Source: Paulinella micropora (taxonomy: Eukaryota > Cercozoa > Imbricatea > Euglyphida > Paulinellidae). Taken from it: DNA of 64,000 bases. A program made the position numbers and the translations under genes. Below are positions 46,640-56,961 of the stretch, one piece after another. The stretch covers positions 160,001-224,000 of the forward strand of contig WBZZ01001164.1 in the NCBI GenBank assembly GCA_019918135.1. Reading direction: 5' to 3'. Each line of letters starts with the position of its first letter. Within the stretch, counting starts at the first letter, position 1. The notes beneath the pieces are model-generated. The model was not told the DNA's origin and made no database searches. It saw only the letters and a list, made by a program, of their open reading frames with translations.

Positions 46640-48235
46640 TCCAGGATGGTCTTTCCGCCCTGGATGAGGGCGTGTTGGCTTGGTTTTCTCGCGATCTCTG
46701 TTTGGCTCTTGTGGCCGGCGGCGCGGTGATGTCGAAGAGCTGCTGGATGAGGTTAATAGAGGTGAGGAACTGGGTGCCAGCCACGCCTGCAAAAGCGACT
46801 GTAGCCGCGAGCCAGTCGGCGCCTCCCGTGTGGGGCTTTCCTCGCCGCTGCATTACCTGGCGTCGCTGAAGGAGGAGGACCTGGACCAGGCAAAGAAGGT
46901 GAAGAAGGAGGAGCGCGCGGAGCTGTTGGTGGCGCTGTGCAAGGCGCTGCTATACGAGCAGGCAGACGCCGTGCTGGACGCGCGCGGCCTGACCCCGCTG
47001 CAGGTAGCAGATTTTGGCCCTTATTTATTGTGATTGTGATTGTGATTATGATTGTGGGTTGCAGGCGCTGCGCCATTCCTTGGTGGGGCCTGTGCGTGAT
47101 TGGGCGCTGACGGTGAACACCTTCCTGGATCGATACCTGCGCGAACCAGCCCCCGCCTACGAGTCGCTGACGTGCCAGGTCTGGCTGGCCGAGGACGTCC
47201 AGGCCGCCCAGAACGAGCCCAAAAAGGTGGCTCTCAAGCTCATCACGGGGCGAGGGTCCCGAAAAAACTTCGACCGCGAGGTCAAGTCCCGCAGCTTCCT
47301 GGATTCGCAGGCGGCGACACACGGCAAGAGCTTGACTGAGGTGCTGGTGGGGCTGCTGCGGACACACGAAAAGGAACTTTGCCTAGTAATGCCCGCCGCC
47401 CCCGCCTCCTTGAACGACTTCTTACGACGACGAAACGTGTCGGGTCGGGACCCTGTCGCCGTGCGCAAGATTGCGGTGGACGTGGGGCTTTGCCTGCAGG
47501 CACTGCACGCGTGCGGTCTGGTGCACGGCGACCTGAAGCCAAACAACGTGGTGAGTCTGGACGGCGTGGAAAACTGGAAGCTCATAGACTTCGACGCCGC
47601 CGCGCCGTTCGGGCAGCCGGTGGGGCTGAAGTACTCCAGCGCCTATTGCCCTCCCGAGCTGGCCACCGTCGTGGCGCAGCACCCAGACACCGCAACCCCT
47701 AAGGCAATCCCGCTCCTACGTACACTTGCCTGACTACTTACTTTGCTTGCAATAAAGATACATGAATGTATGTAAAAATTCTATACGTACAAGCGTACAA
47801 TACGTACATGTATTAAGCCAATCATTGCGCTCTACACACAAAGGCAACAGTTACTTGCGTACGAAAAATTATACGTATCTGTATACTAATAGCAACACAT
47901 CCATACGTACATTGGTGTCATAATATATAAAGCAATATTGTAGTAAACCAACAAGCGATAAGTCAATAAAAAATTTTGCAGGGCAAAACTTGGAGGACAG
48001 ACATACATGAATATCAATTACTGAACATTGAAGAACAGGCATGCATGTGGATTCACACGTGCGTTTTATGTTGTCTGGCGCGGCAGGCGCGGCCGCTATT
48101 GCCAAAGGCGGAGGCGGCGTTCGATGTGTTCTCCTTCGGGGTGCTGCTGTACGAGCTCTGCACGGGAGAGCACCTTTTCTCCCATGGTCTCTCTCCACCC
48201 CCCCCCCCCCTTTCTGTTTTTTTGCTCTATCTCTA

Positions 48236-48270
<35 letters not shown>

Positions 48271-48317
48271 GTATGTATGTATCCACATTCTCTCTCCTTC
48301 TCTGTCTCCATCCCTCT

Positions 48318-48392
<75 letters not shown>

Positions 48393-49224
48393 TTCTCTCT
48401 TTATCGCTCTCGCTTTCTTTTTTTCTTCTGTCAGTCACAGACAACATTTCAAGCCAAATCCACCTTCGCCAGCTCTGCGTGTGGCTGGGGGTGTCCGACG
48501 AGCAGCTGGAACCCCTTTTCCAGGTCCTCTGCCCATATATATCTATCTACCCATCTCTTCAATTTATCATCAACCTCTTTGCCAATAGACTACCCACGCG
48601 CTGGCATCTTGAGGCACACTAATACAAAACAGCTCACCTGTCATTTAACAAAGACGCTGCAATCACCTTTGTACACTCCTTGTTTTCTTTCTCTGCCTAT
48701 CAATTTTTTTTCTATTTTTCTTTATAACTACCTATCAATCTTCTTATCTATCTCTCTTTATAATCGAATGGGAAACGTGTGTTTGTGTGTGCGTATTTCT
48801 GCAAGGTACATGTATATATTTCTGCTTGTGTACATGCATGCATTATGATTATTTAAGTCAAGAAGAGGTACGCTATGAATATGTTTGTCTGGCCAGTTTG
48901 CGGTGGAAGCGCAGCAGCAGGACGTGCGCACGCGCGGCGACGCGGCGCATCTTATCCGCTGGTTACCTCCACTGCTCAGACTTTCTCTCTCTCTCTCTCT
49001 CTCTTCGATCTTTCGATATGTACAAACCACATCCATGCGCTTGTTTTTGGTCTGCCAGGTGTCTTCTCATGGACCCCAAGCGGCGGCCTTCTATGGACCA
49101 GGTGCTGCGCCACCGCTTTCTGGACCCGCTCAACAGCCAGCCCCCACCCGACCTCAGGCAACTGGTCAATTTGCCGGCCACCCGCCCTGCAAAGCCCTGC
49201 ATGCACCATGGCTCAGTGGATTAG
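46640..49224 (+). CDS. host ankyrin/protein-kinase-like gene, multi-exon
   Basis: Exons can be followed by splice sites: one ending at 47,003 (ALLYEQADAVLDARGLTPLQ), intron 47,004-47,064, 47,065 to about 47,700, 48,087-48,186, 48,441-48,523, 48,897-48,961 and 49,059-49,224. Kinase landmarks are VALKLITG (ATP-anchoring Lys), GLVHGDLKPNNVV (catalytic Asp, HGD instead of HRD), WKLIDFDAA (DFD instead of DFG), CPPELA, DVFSFGVLLYELCTGEHLF and DPKRRPSMDQVLRHRFL. DFG to DFD suggests altered or weak catalysis. The 5' end is uncertain. Introns hold (TC)n and TATG repeats. It is directly followed by the TIR gene on the same strand. Confidence 0.7.
48225..48430. repeat. (TC)n microsatellite inside an intron
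   Basis: TC/CTCT repeats with an AT/GTAT island at 48,255-48,280, within the kinase gene intron 48,187-48,440. Confidence 0.85.
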
Positions 49225-49424
49225 AAATACACAGCATCGAGACGTAGCAAGAGGACTGATGTTTACAGAGAAATTAGTGTAGCTGGGGAGAATGAAAACT
49301 GCGATCGACCGGGCCTACGGCCACAGAGCACCGCAGAACACGGAGACAACATGCATTGCGTTGATTGGTGATGTGAAAGGAGTGGAAGGAGTTCCCGGGC
49401 GTCCTGCGGTGTGGCTCGGTGCGG

Positions 49425-49652
49425 ATGGAGAAGCACGTCTTCCTTTCGCACATGCAGGCCGAGGCCGCGGGCGACGTGGGGACGCTGTCAATGGAGCTGG
49501 AGAGGCGCGGCGTCGTTGCGTGGCGGGATGTGAAAGGGAAGGACCTCACGGTGCGTCTTTTGCCTTTCTTTAACCATCTAATCTGCTGTGACCTGTCAAG
49601 CATCAGACTCCTTGTCTGATCTTTGCTTCTCGATCTCTTATAATTAATTGTA

Positions 49653-49719
<67 letters not shown>

Positions 49720-50305
49720 ACACACACACTCTTTGTCGTTCACACAAATTGATGGTTGATGAGCTAGCCTTTCCTCTTCACTGTGTGTGCTGCAGGAGAA
49801 GGGTATGAAGCAGGGCGTGTCCGACTCCGACTGCTTCATCCTCGTCCTCACCAACTCCACCCCCACCCGCCAGTTCTGCCTGAAGGAGATGACATGGGCT
49901 ATTGAGTTCGAAAAACGTACGTCTTGCTCCGTCAATCATGGTAGCCATGAAACGTATCAACACAGTAGAGATAAGTCAGTATGTTTCTTTTTTGTGCGCA
50001 TGTACGCTTTGAAGCCATTGAAATATAATGCTGGCGTGCTGGCTTTGGTGCAGCGTTTGTGATACTACTAGAGACGGACCCGCGATTTTTTCCCTTCGAC
50101 TGGTCTCGCTGGACGCGCAACGAGCTGCAGAAGGTACCGGGCTGGGACAAGTGGGAGGTGGCCACCAACCTTGGCGTAGCCTACGAGAAGTGCAAGAAAG
50201 AATTCAAGAAAGTGCACGACAAGGTGCAGGAGCTCTGGGATGCCCACACAATGATCCCCTACCGCCGCCGCGAGTACGAAGTTGAGGTCCATTTCTGCAC
50301 CCAAT

Positions 50306-50367
<62 letters not shown>

Positions 50368-51392
50368 GATGCGGTCTTGAAGTGTTTATGCGCTGTCTGT
50401 GGCAGGCCATAATGCGGGAGATCTTCCGGCAGGCGGGCGCCGCCGGCTGCGAGTGGGGCAAGCGCCTCCCGCCCCGCGCTCCAGTGCAGCCGCCAAGCAT
50501 CTCTTCTTCTTCTTCTTCTTCTTCTTCTTCTTCTTCTTCTTCTTCTTCTTCTTCTTCTTCTCCTCCTCCTCCTCCTCCTTCTCCTTTTCCTTCCTCTTCT
50601 TCTTCTTCTTCTTCTTCTTCTTCTTCTTCTTCTTCTTCTTCTTCTTCTTCTCCTTCTTCTCCTTCTTCTTCTCCATCTTCCGAGTGCCGCTGGCCGCGCG
50701 TCTTTCTCATTCATGGCGCCGGCGGCGCGGCCTTGGCGGCGGAGCTGCAGGAGGGCCTGGCGGCGGCCTCCCCGCTACTGCAGCTGCAGAGCGGCCTCAC
50801 AGGCGCCGACGTGCCCGCAGAGCTCCAGCAGGCTGAACGCGTGGTCCGCCATATGCATGTGTGCTGCCATGAATTTATCTACTATATTGTCGTATATGTA
50901 TCTCTGTGTAAAGCAGCCAGGCGGTGCTGCTGCTTGCTGGCCTACATCTCGTTGTCTGTGGCTACGCAGGTCGTTCTGCTGACGGGTGGGCTGTTAAAGG
51001 ATCAATCGACCTTGCTGCAGCTGCGCTACGCCGTGCAGCACGGCAAGCCGCTCTTCGTGTTCTACAGCCAGGAGGAACCGGCCTGGCAGTTCGGCCCGGA
51101 ATTCCACGGGGTCGTGCCGTGGGTGAGCGAGGTGGTGGAGTCGCTCGAAGCTATGGTCTGTGCCCCCCCCCCCCCCCACCACACACACACACACACACCC
51201 TTGCCGTCCAATATCAATGCACTGCCGCTCGGCCTTGGCCTCCGCGTTTCTGTATGAGCTTATGGGTGTGCGAATGTGTGTTGTCTATGTTAAATTTTGA
51301 TGATGACTGGTTGGGCGGGGAATTGTGCGTGCGTGTCAACTGTGAGTTTATGTGTTTGTTCTATGTGTGTTTTCGTCAAGGAGTGTGCCCCC

Positions 51393-51442
<50 letters not shown>

Positions 51443-52150
51443 TGTCGGTGAACGAGCCATGGGGTGGGTGTTGGGTGGCAGGTCTTTCGGCGTAAGGCGC
51501 CACGTCAGTACGAGGTGTGTTTTGCCCTCCTGCTCTCTTTTTCTTTTCTCCTTCTATCTGCCCCCCTCTCCTGTAGTTATCTTTCAGATATATGTCCGTC
51601 GTGTCTCCTGTTTTATTCTCGATCTGTCTTGGCCCTCTGTTATTGGCGGACATGCTGGTTTTGGGCCTGTGCTTGTTAGTTTGAGGCCATGTGCGACGAG
51701 CTGCTGGCGCGCATGAAGGGCGCCCTCAAGCAGCCAACCGTGTTGTCCACGGAGGATGTGGCCCGCAAGGACCAGGAGCACCAGGAGCGGCTGAAGCATG
51801 AGGCAGAGCGCAGGAAGGAGCAAAAGCGCCAGCAAGCCGCTTCGTCGAACCAGCAGGCAGCTCAGCAGGCCGCCGGGAGCGAGGCGCGGCAGGCCGAGCT
51901 GGAAATGCAGCTGGCAGCCGAGGAACAAGCTAGGGAGAGAGAGAAGAGGGATTACGAGGCTCAGCTGGCAGCCAGAGAAGAAGTGGAGAGGAAGTTGCAG
52001 GAGCAGCTGACGAAGTTGCAGGCAGAGCTGGAGCAACTGCGCGCGGCAACCCCACTGTCAGCCCACTCTAACTGGAAGAGAACCTTTGCAACTACAGATA
52101 GCATCTACATCCTTGTCTTTGCTGGCGTGACTGAGTATCTATCAGACTGA
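49425..52150 (+). CDS. host TIR-TIR-coiled-coil gene, multi-exon
   Basis: TIR 1 is spread over exons 49,425-49,550 (KHVFLSHMQAEAAGDVGTL), 49,796-49,916 (SDSDCFILVLTNSTPTRQFC) and 50,054-50,280 (FVILLETDPRFFPFDWSRW). Exon 50,406-50,843 carries poly-Ser from (TTC)n, then a second TIR-like start WPRVFLIHGAGGAALAAELQ. Exon 50,970-51,155 continues VVLLTGGLLKDQSTLLQL and GKPLFVFYSQEEPAWQF. The last exon, about 51,685-52,150, is coiled-coil (MCDELLARMKGALKQ, ERKLQEQLTKLQAELEQL). TIR domains signal in immunity or cleave NAD+; the catalytic Glu is not identified with certainty. It may be one gene with the kinase part upstream. Confidence 0.7.
50496..50680. repeat. (TTC)n array in the TIR gene
   Basis: TTC triplets with a TCC/TTTTCC island. 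It stays in frame with the second TIR-like domain as poly-Ser/Pro; alternatively it is intronic with an AG at 50,681-50,682. Confidence 0.8.
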
Positions 52151-53062
52151 GCACCTTAACGACCGGCTAAAACCTTTACCGGATTTACTATGAGGTTTTG
52201 CTCCGCCCGGATTTGGGAACTCAGCGCATGCTACACCGCGGGTCAGTTTTCGTCCCGAAACTCAACTTCTTCTATAGCAGTTGTTCAAATAATTCAGTAA
52301 ATCACTATAACTCTTCAGTCCACCAGCCGCCTTAGCACACTTCAGGCATGATTCCAAGCAGCACTGTGCACTTAATTGACACCGTGATTGGCACTGACTG
52401 ATCACCTTAAATTAATCATTAATAATTTGATGAAACCGTGTTTATTATATATTGGGTCGTAGCCTCCTCAGCCTTCGACCGTAGGCTCAGCTCCGCCGGC
52501 CGACGGGGCGGTTGAATCATTGAAGACGTGACTAATAATCAGATTATATTAATATATCATCGAAATGATTTTTTTTTTAAAAATGATCCTGCGGCTTTTT
52601 GAAGAGGTTTAGCTATTTTTTAGTCAGGAAACAAGTGCAATCCGTTCACATATATACTTATTAAAGTCATTTTATATGATTTTCAATTTTTCAACTTGAA
52701 CTTATTAATAAATCTTCATGATTGAAGTTGGCCCGGAGTGTCAACAGAAATTTTCTAAAAACACAAAACTTTTAATGCATCTTGGAATCTCTGTGGATAA
52801 TGTTTTCGCCGCCGACACTCCAGGTACCTTTCAAGTGAAGTGTGCAGAAGTCATTTTCAGGTTTGAATGGGGGGGGGGGTGGGTTTTTCAATGGTTATTC
52901 GTGAACCAATAAGGACTGTTGCCAGGCCTCATTTGCGCACACGTATTGGCTCCGAACTACAACCGCCACAAGAGACTCGTGGCCCGGACGGTACGGTGCT
53001 TAGCGCCCACATGATTGCTAGAGAATAGAATCAAAAGACAGTCGGAACCTCAGTGTCAAAAG
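52151..53062. other. no gene recognised
   Basis: 912 bp of non-repetitive, partly AT-rich sequence. A 64-codon frame at 52,718-52,912 has no recognisable feature and runs into a G10 run. The left edge of virus block 3 lies somewhere near 53,063, without visible target-site duplication. Confidence 0.5.
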
Positions 53063-55938
53063 TCAAGGGGACTTGAAAGGCGGCATATGGCCGAGCGCGA
53101 CTGGCCGAACACGTGGGTCGCGCTGGTGCTCAACCTCTCGCGCTATCAGGCGCAGCTGCAACGAGGTCGGGATCTCGGAACGGTGGACGCGGCAGTGCTT
53201 GTCAGTGGTCGAGGGGCCCTCCTTGAGATTACCCACGAGCGCCCATGCACTGACCGTGTTCCGCTTGGAGGCCTTTTCTATCATCTGCCTCTCCTTCACG
53301 TAGAAGTTCTTCTCGATGGTCTTGAACAGTTGGCAGTGCTGCCAGGCCTGCTCTGCTCGGGCCTGGTCCCTGTCGTCGTAGAATCGCAGGTGGCCTAGCC
53401 CCCCTTCGCCGAAATAGGCCAGGATTACAGCGGGATCCTTCACGACGTTACGCGCCCGCAACAGCATCTGCGCCAGGCCCCGGCCGGTGGGACCGGTCAC
53501 TGCCGCCTTGCCTTCCCTGTCCGCACAGTTCAGCATGATAAGGTCAAAAGGCGTTTGCGCGTCCACGGCCACCATGACCGCACTCGTCGTGAAAATGCAA
53601 CGGGTCGCTCTGCCCTCACCGTGCCGTTCGTCTGCGCTGTCGATGCATTTACAGTCATTGCCGCCATTGCACAGCCAGCCGTCGATGTTCGCCAGGCTGC
53701 GCTGTTTGGTCTTGTCTGGCGTCCTGCCGTCTATGATGCGCACGGGCGAACCCTCCATCCATTCGTTGCGTATCTTGTTGTCCTGGTCGTACCGAGCCTT
53801 CTGTTCGTCGGTCCAGTTTTCTTTGGGGCCTGCGGGCCTGTTCTGCCTGCACAGCTTCTTCGGGTCCATTTCCGGCGTGTGATGTGGCGGGGCCTTGCCT
53901 TCCTCCACTAGCTCGTCGTAGGCTTTGCGCGCTGCTGGGTCGCCCACGAGGTGCGGAAACGTAAGTCCTTCCTTGGTCAGCGCGTCGTATACAAACTCCA
54001 GCGCGCGCTGGCTGCGGAAGCACGCCCAGCTGCGCTGCTTCTGGTCTCGGAGGCTTTCAATCAAGGCGGTTAGCCAGCTGGCCTGATCGGGCACGATCTT
54101 GAGCCGGCGCTCCAGGTCAGGCGATACGTGGGAGTAGTGATGGAACTCGACTTGTGCCTGCGCTTGCTCCAGCGTGCTGTCGGGACCCGCGCGCCTGTAG
54201 GCGATAGCTTCCTTTGGGTCACAAAACAGGAAATCATGCAGCCTGCTGCATTCCGTCAGGTCCTTGTCCATGATCAGGAGCCGCACCGCTCGCGTGCAGA
54301 CGTCCATCCAGTCTCTGTCGTTCTCCCACAGTTTCACTCGGTTGGTCTTCTCGCTCACGGACTGGTCACAAACCAATATGAACTCGTCAACCACGCACAG
54401 GTCGTACTGTTGAATGAAGGACATCCCGCCGTCGCCCACTTCTTCGCTTTCTATCCGCCACAGCGACTCGTACTGGCAAAAGACGATTTTAGATTCGTAC
54501 AGGTTGTAGTACTTTTTAGTTACCGGGCTTTTCTCGTAGTAAACCACGATGTCATCCAGTATGCCTTGCAGGAAACGAACGTTCTCCTCGGCAGCTTCTG
54601 CTTTCAGCCTGTCCTCACAGAAACTCTTCAGCTGCTCTGCTTGCTGCCACGCGCGGCACTGGCGCCGCAGGCCGCCGCCGCCGCTGGTAGCCTGGGCCCG
54701 CCGCCCCGTAATCCACAGGATCCTGGCATTCGGGTTCTCTCGGCGCAGCCGGTAGATGTACTCAAAGGCAGTGTAGGTCTTGCCCATCCCCGTCCAGGCA
54801 TTGAGACACTGCACGTTGTACTTATCGAACGAGAGCGGATGCAGCACACGTCGTCCGCTCTCCGTCATGGCCATGTCATCCTCTAGGTAGAACCGGTCGC
54901 TGGTACAGCTGGAGCGGCTGATCGGCAACAGGACCGACTCCAGGTCGCCGGGCTGAGCCGTCATCTGCGCCACGGACCAGCCGATGTCGGTAGGGGGCAC
55001 GAGACCGGGCACCGCCACGCGCTTCCCTGCCACTTTCATAAACTTGATGCCCTTCTTGCTAGTCTGCACGCCAGGGTACTCAACGTTCTCTCGGAGGTAG
55101 GCATTCAGCTCACGCACCACCTCACCCTTGTCCTCGGGTAGCTTGTTTTCGCGGTCCGCGACAATGACTTCGTCGTGCACCAGGCAGGCAACGCTACAGC
55201 CCTTTTCCTCTTCGAAAAATTTGAAAGCTGCCCGCATGGTCGTGGCTTCGTACCGCGTGGTCAAGTAATGCACGAACTGGCCCAGCTTGCCGTAGAGGGT
55301 CCCCGAGCGGCCGGGCAGGACCTCCTCCGTCTCGCCCTTCTTGTCGCAGGCTTGCCAGAGACGCTTGTAGTAAGACGAGCCCAGAAACTTGGCAGCCTCT
55401 TGGATCGACGCTCGGTAGGCCCGCGTGGTAGGGTAGTCGTCGACAGTAGCAACTTGTAGCCGCCGTGCGTAATCTTGAGCATGGCCTCCTTCGCGCCCTC
55501 CCGGTCCGTCTTCAGCTCCTCCTGCACTCGCCTAAGCACCTCTTCACGTCGCTCCACGTACTCTTGCAGGGCAGAGACCTTGTCGCCCAGGGTTTCACGG
55601 GCACACGGCAGCTCGCGGATCAGGTACCAGAGAAAGAAGGGCACAGAGTTTTTGATATCGAATTGCCAGTGCCAGTCTTCGAGACACAACCTGCGCAGGG
55701 CCTTGGGCGCGTTCTGGTAGCCACAGTCCGCGTACATCCGCCCGCCTTTGCCGTCTTTGCCGTAAGTGTAGGTGACCTCCAGCCCGCCGTCGGCATTGCA
55801 GGCCGCGTGCAGTCTCGACAGGAATTGTTTGTAGGTCGGAACAAGGCGCTTGTTTTCCGCCACCCGGGACAGCTTGGCAGGGTCCCCCGTCTCGAACAGA
55901 GTAAGCATTTCACGCCTGTACCTACTCTGAACAGACAT
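53063..55938 (-). pseudogene. TV-Pol-like family A polymerase fused to an origin-binding-protein-like helicase, one frameshift
   Basis: ATG 55,938 (MSVQSRYRREMLTLF). Polymerase part: GGRMYADCGYQNAPKALRRL and WQFDIKNSVPFFLWYL (motif A Asp), KEAMLKITHGGYK (motif B-like), a frameshift near 55,440, then ACLVHDEVIVAD (motif C, His-Asp-Glu). Helicase part: LNAWTGMGKTYTAF (Walker A), RILWITGRRAQA (Ia), DLCVVDEFILV (II), and RCIFTTSAVMVAVD with AQMLLRARNVV (V, VI), as in UL9-type helicases. About 955 codons. Transposon-viral polymerases (TV-Pol) linked to helicases are known from PLVs and eukaryotic transposons. It would copy and open the viral genome. Only one break is needed. It ends at the left edge of block 3. 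Confidence 0.75.
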
Positions 55939-56165
55939 CTAATAAAAATTTGGATGATCGAAAAATTTTCGCGAAAATTTCACGTGTTTTGCGGGCCAAA
56001 TGCAAAAATGGCAATAGCTTCGTTCCGGCTCAAGGGACTTGCTTGGTTCTAAAAAGAACCAAGTCTGAGCTGGTCACGACCCGACAACTGGTCTGCCGAG
56101 GCACGCGCCCCTGGTCCGGCCGGCACCGGCCTATCGACAACTTTTTATTAAATTGTTTTTTATTG
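55939..56165. promoter_or_regulatory. upstream region of the polymerase with TTTTCGCGAAAA palindrome
   Basis: The 12-bp palindrome TTTTCGCGAAAA lies at 55,966-55,977, followed by CACGTGTTTTGCGGG. Similar words precede gene A in block 2. The core resembles an E2F site, which would fit S-phase expression; this is inference. Confidence 0.45.
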
Positions 56166-56325
56166 GCGAAAACGACCCCCCCCCCCCCTCCTCCCCTCTT
56201 CAGTGCCGATCTGCCGAAACGACCCCCCCCCCCCCCTCCCCAGTGCCGATCTGCCGAAACGACCCCCCCCCCCCCTCCGGTGCAGGTTCAGAGGAAACGA
56301 CCCCCCCCCCCCACACCAAAAATCA
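56166..56325. repeat. C-rich minisatellite, block 3
   Basis: Three to four units of about 45 bp with CGAAACGACCC plus a C-run and CAGTGCCGATCTGC; the last unit is CCGGTGCAGGTTCAGAGGAA, shared with the minisatellite at 36,840-36,920. Confidence 0.75.
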
Positions 56326-56349
56326 GAAATGATATTTCAACCCCGCTCC

Positions 56350-56484
56350 CCCCCCCCCCCTAAACTCAGTTGTCGTCAATAGGGGGCGGTGCACCACCTG
56401 CCGCACCTGCTGCGTTTTGCCTTTGGGTGGCTACAGCCCCCCCTCACCACCCCAACCCCCACAACCCCCCAAAGTCGGGGCCAA
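56350..56484. repeat. extra partial copy of the right-end block
   Basis: Sequence from CTAAACTCAGTTGTCGTCAA to AAAGTCGGGGCCA equals 38,310-38,433 and 57,080-57,201, but here it lies upstream of gene B and is fused directly to gene B codons at about 56,485. Confidence 0.8.
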
Positions 56485-56961
56485 GTACAGACCCTGCATG
56501 CCCCGGTGGCAGAGTGGCTGGTCCCGTACATTGAGGACAAGAACGTGGTCCGGCTAGTTTGCAGCTACCTGCCGACCCCTGCTTATTACAGTCGGCTACC
56601 CAAGGGAGCCCTGGCGGGCCTATCCCGCGATGAGCGCGGGGACCTCTACGACCTGATCCAAAAGCTGTGCCCGTTCCACTCCTGGCGGGACTGGTACGGC
56701 GGCCGGGGTAGGAAGCACGAGGCCCTGGCCAACAACCCCGTCATCCACGAGGCGGAATTTCAAAAAGAATGGCTGGGACACCAATTCCCCGGGACAGAGA
56801 CAGTAGATGGCCTGACGTACGTCGGCCTGGACGATTCCAGAGGAGCCTGGCGCTTCTACAAGCGCTACCAGCGCCTGTACTGGACCGCAGTGGAAGACCG
56901 TATCAACAGGCGCCTGCAGACTGTCTTCCAGCGCCTAGCTAGAAAACTCAGCGCCTTGTAA
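56485..56961 (+). pseudogene. truncated second copy of gene B
   Basis: From QTLHAPVAEWLVPYIEDK onward the protein is the same as residues about 136-293 of gene B, with almost no substitutions (MYW to LYW near the end). The 5' part is replaced by right-end repeat sequence, giving a chimeric frame from 56,389 (MHHLPHLLRFAFGWL). The missing N-terminus includes the basic tract. Near identity to copy 1 implies a recent duplication or gene conversion. Confidence 0.8.

Noticed and set aside
52718-52912. 64-residue frame as a small gene
   Set aside because: No family resemblance, ends in a G-run, no support from neighbours.
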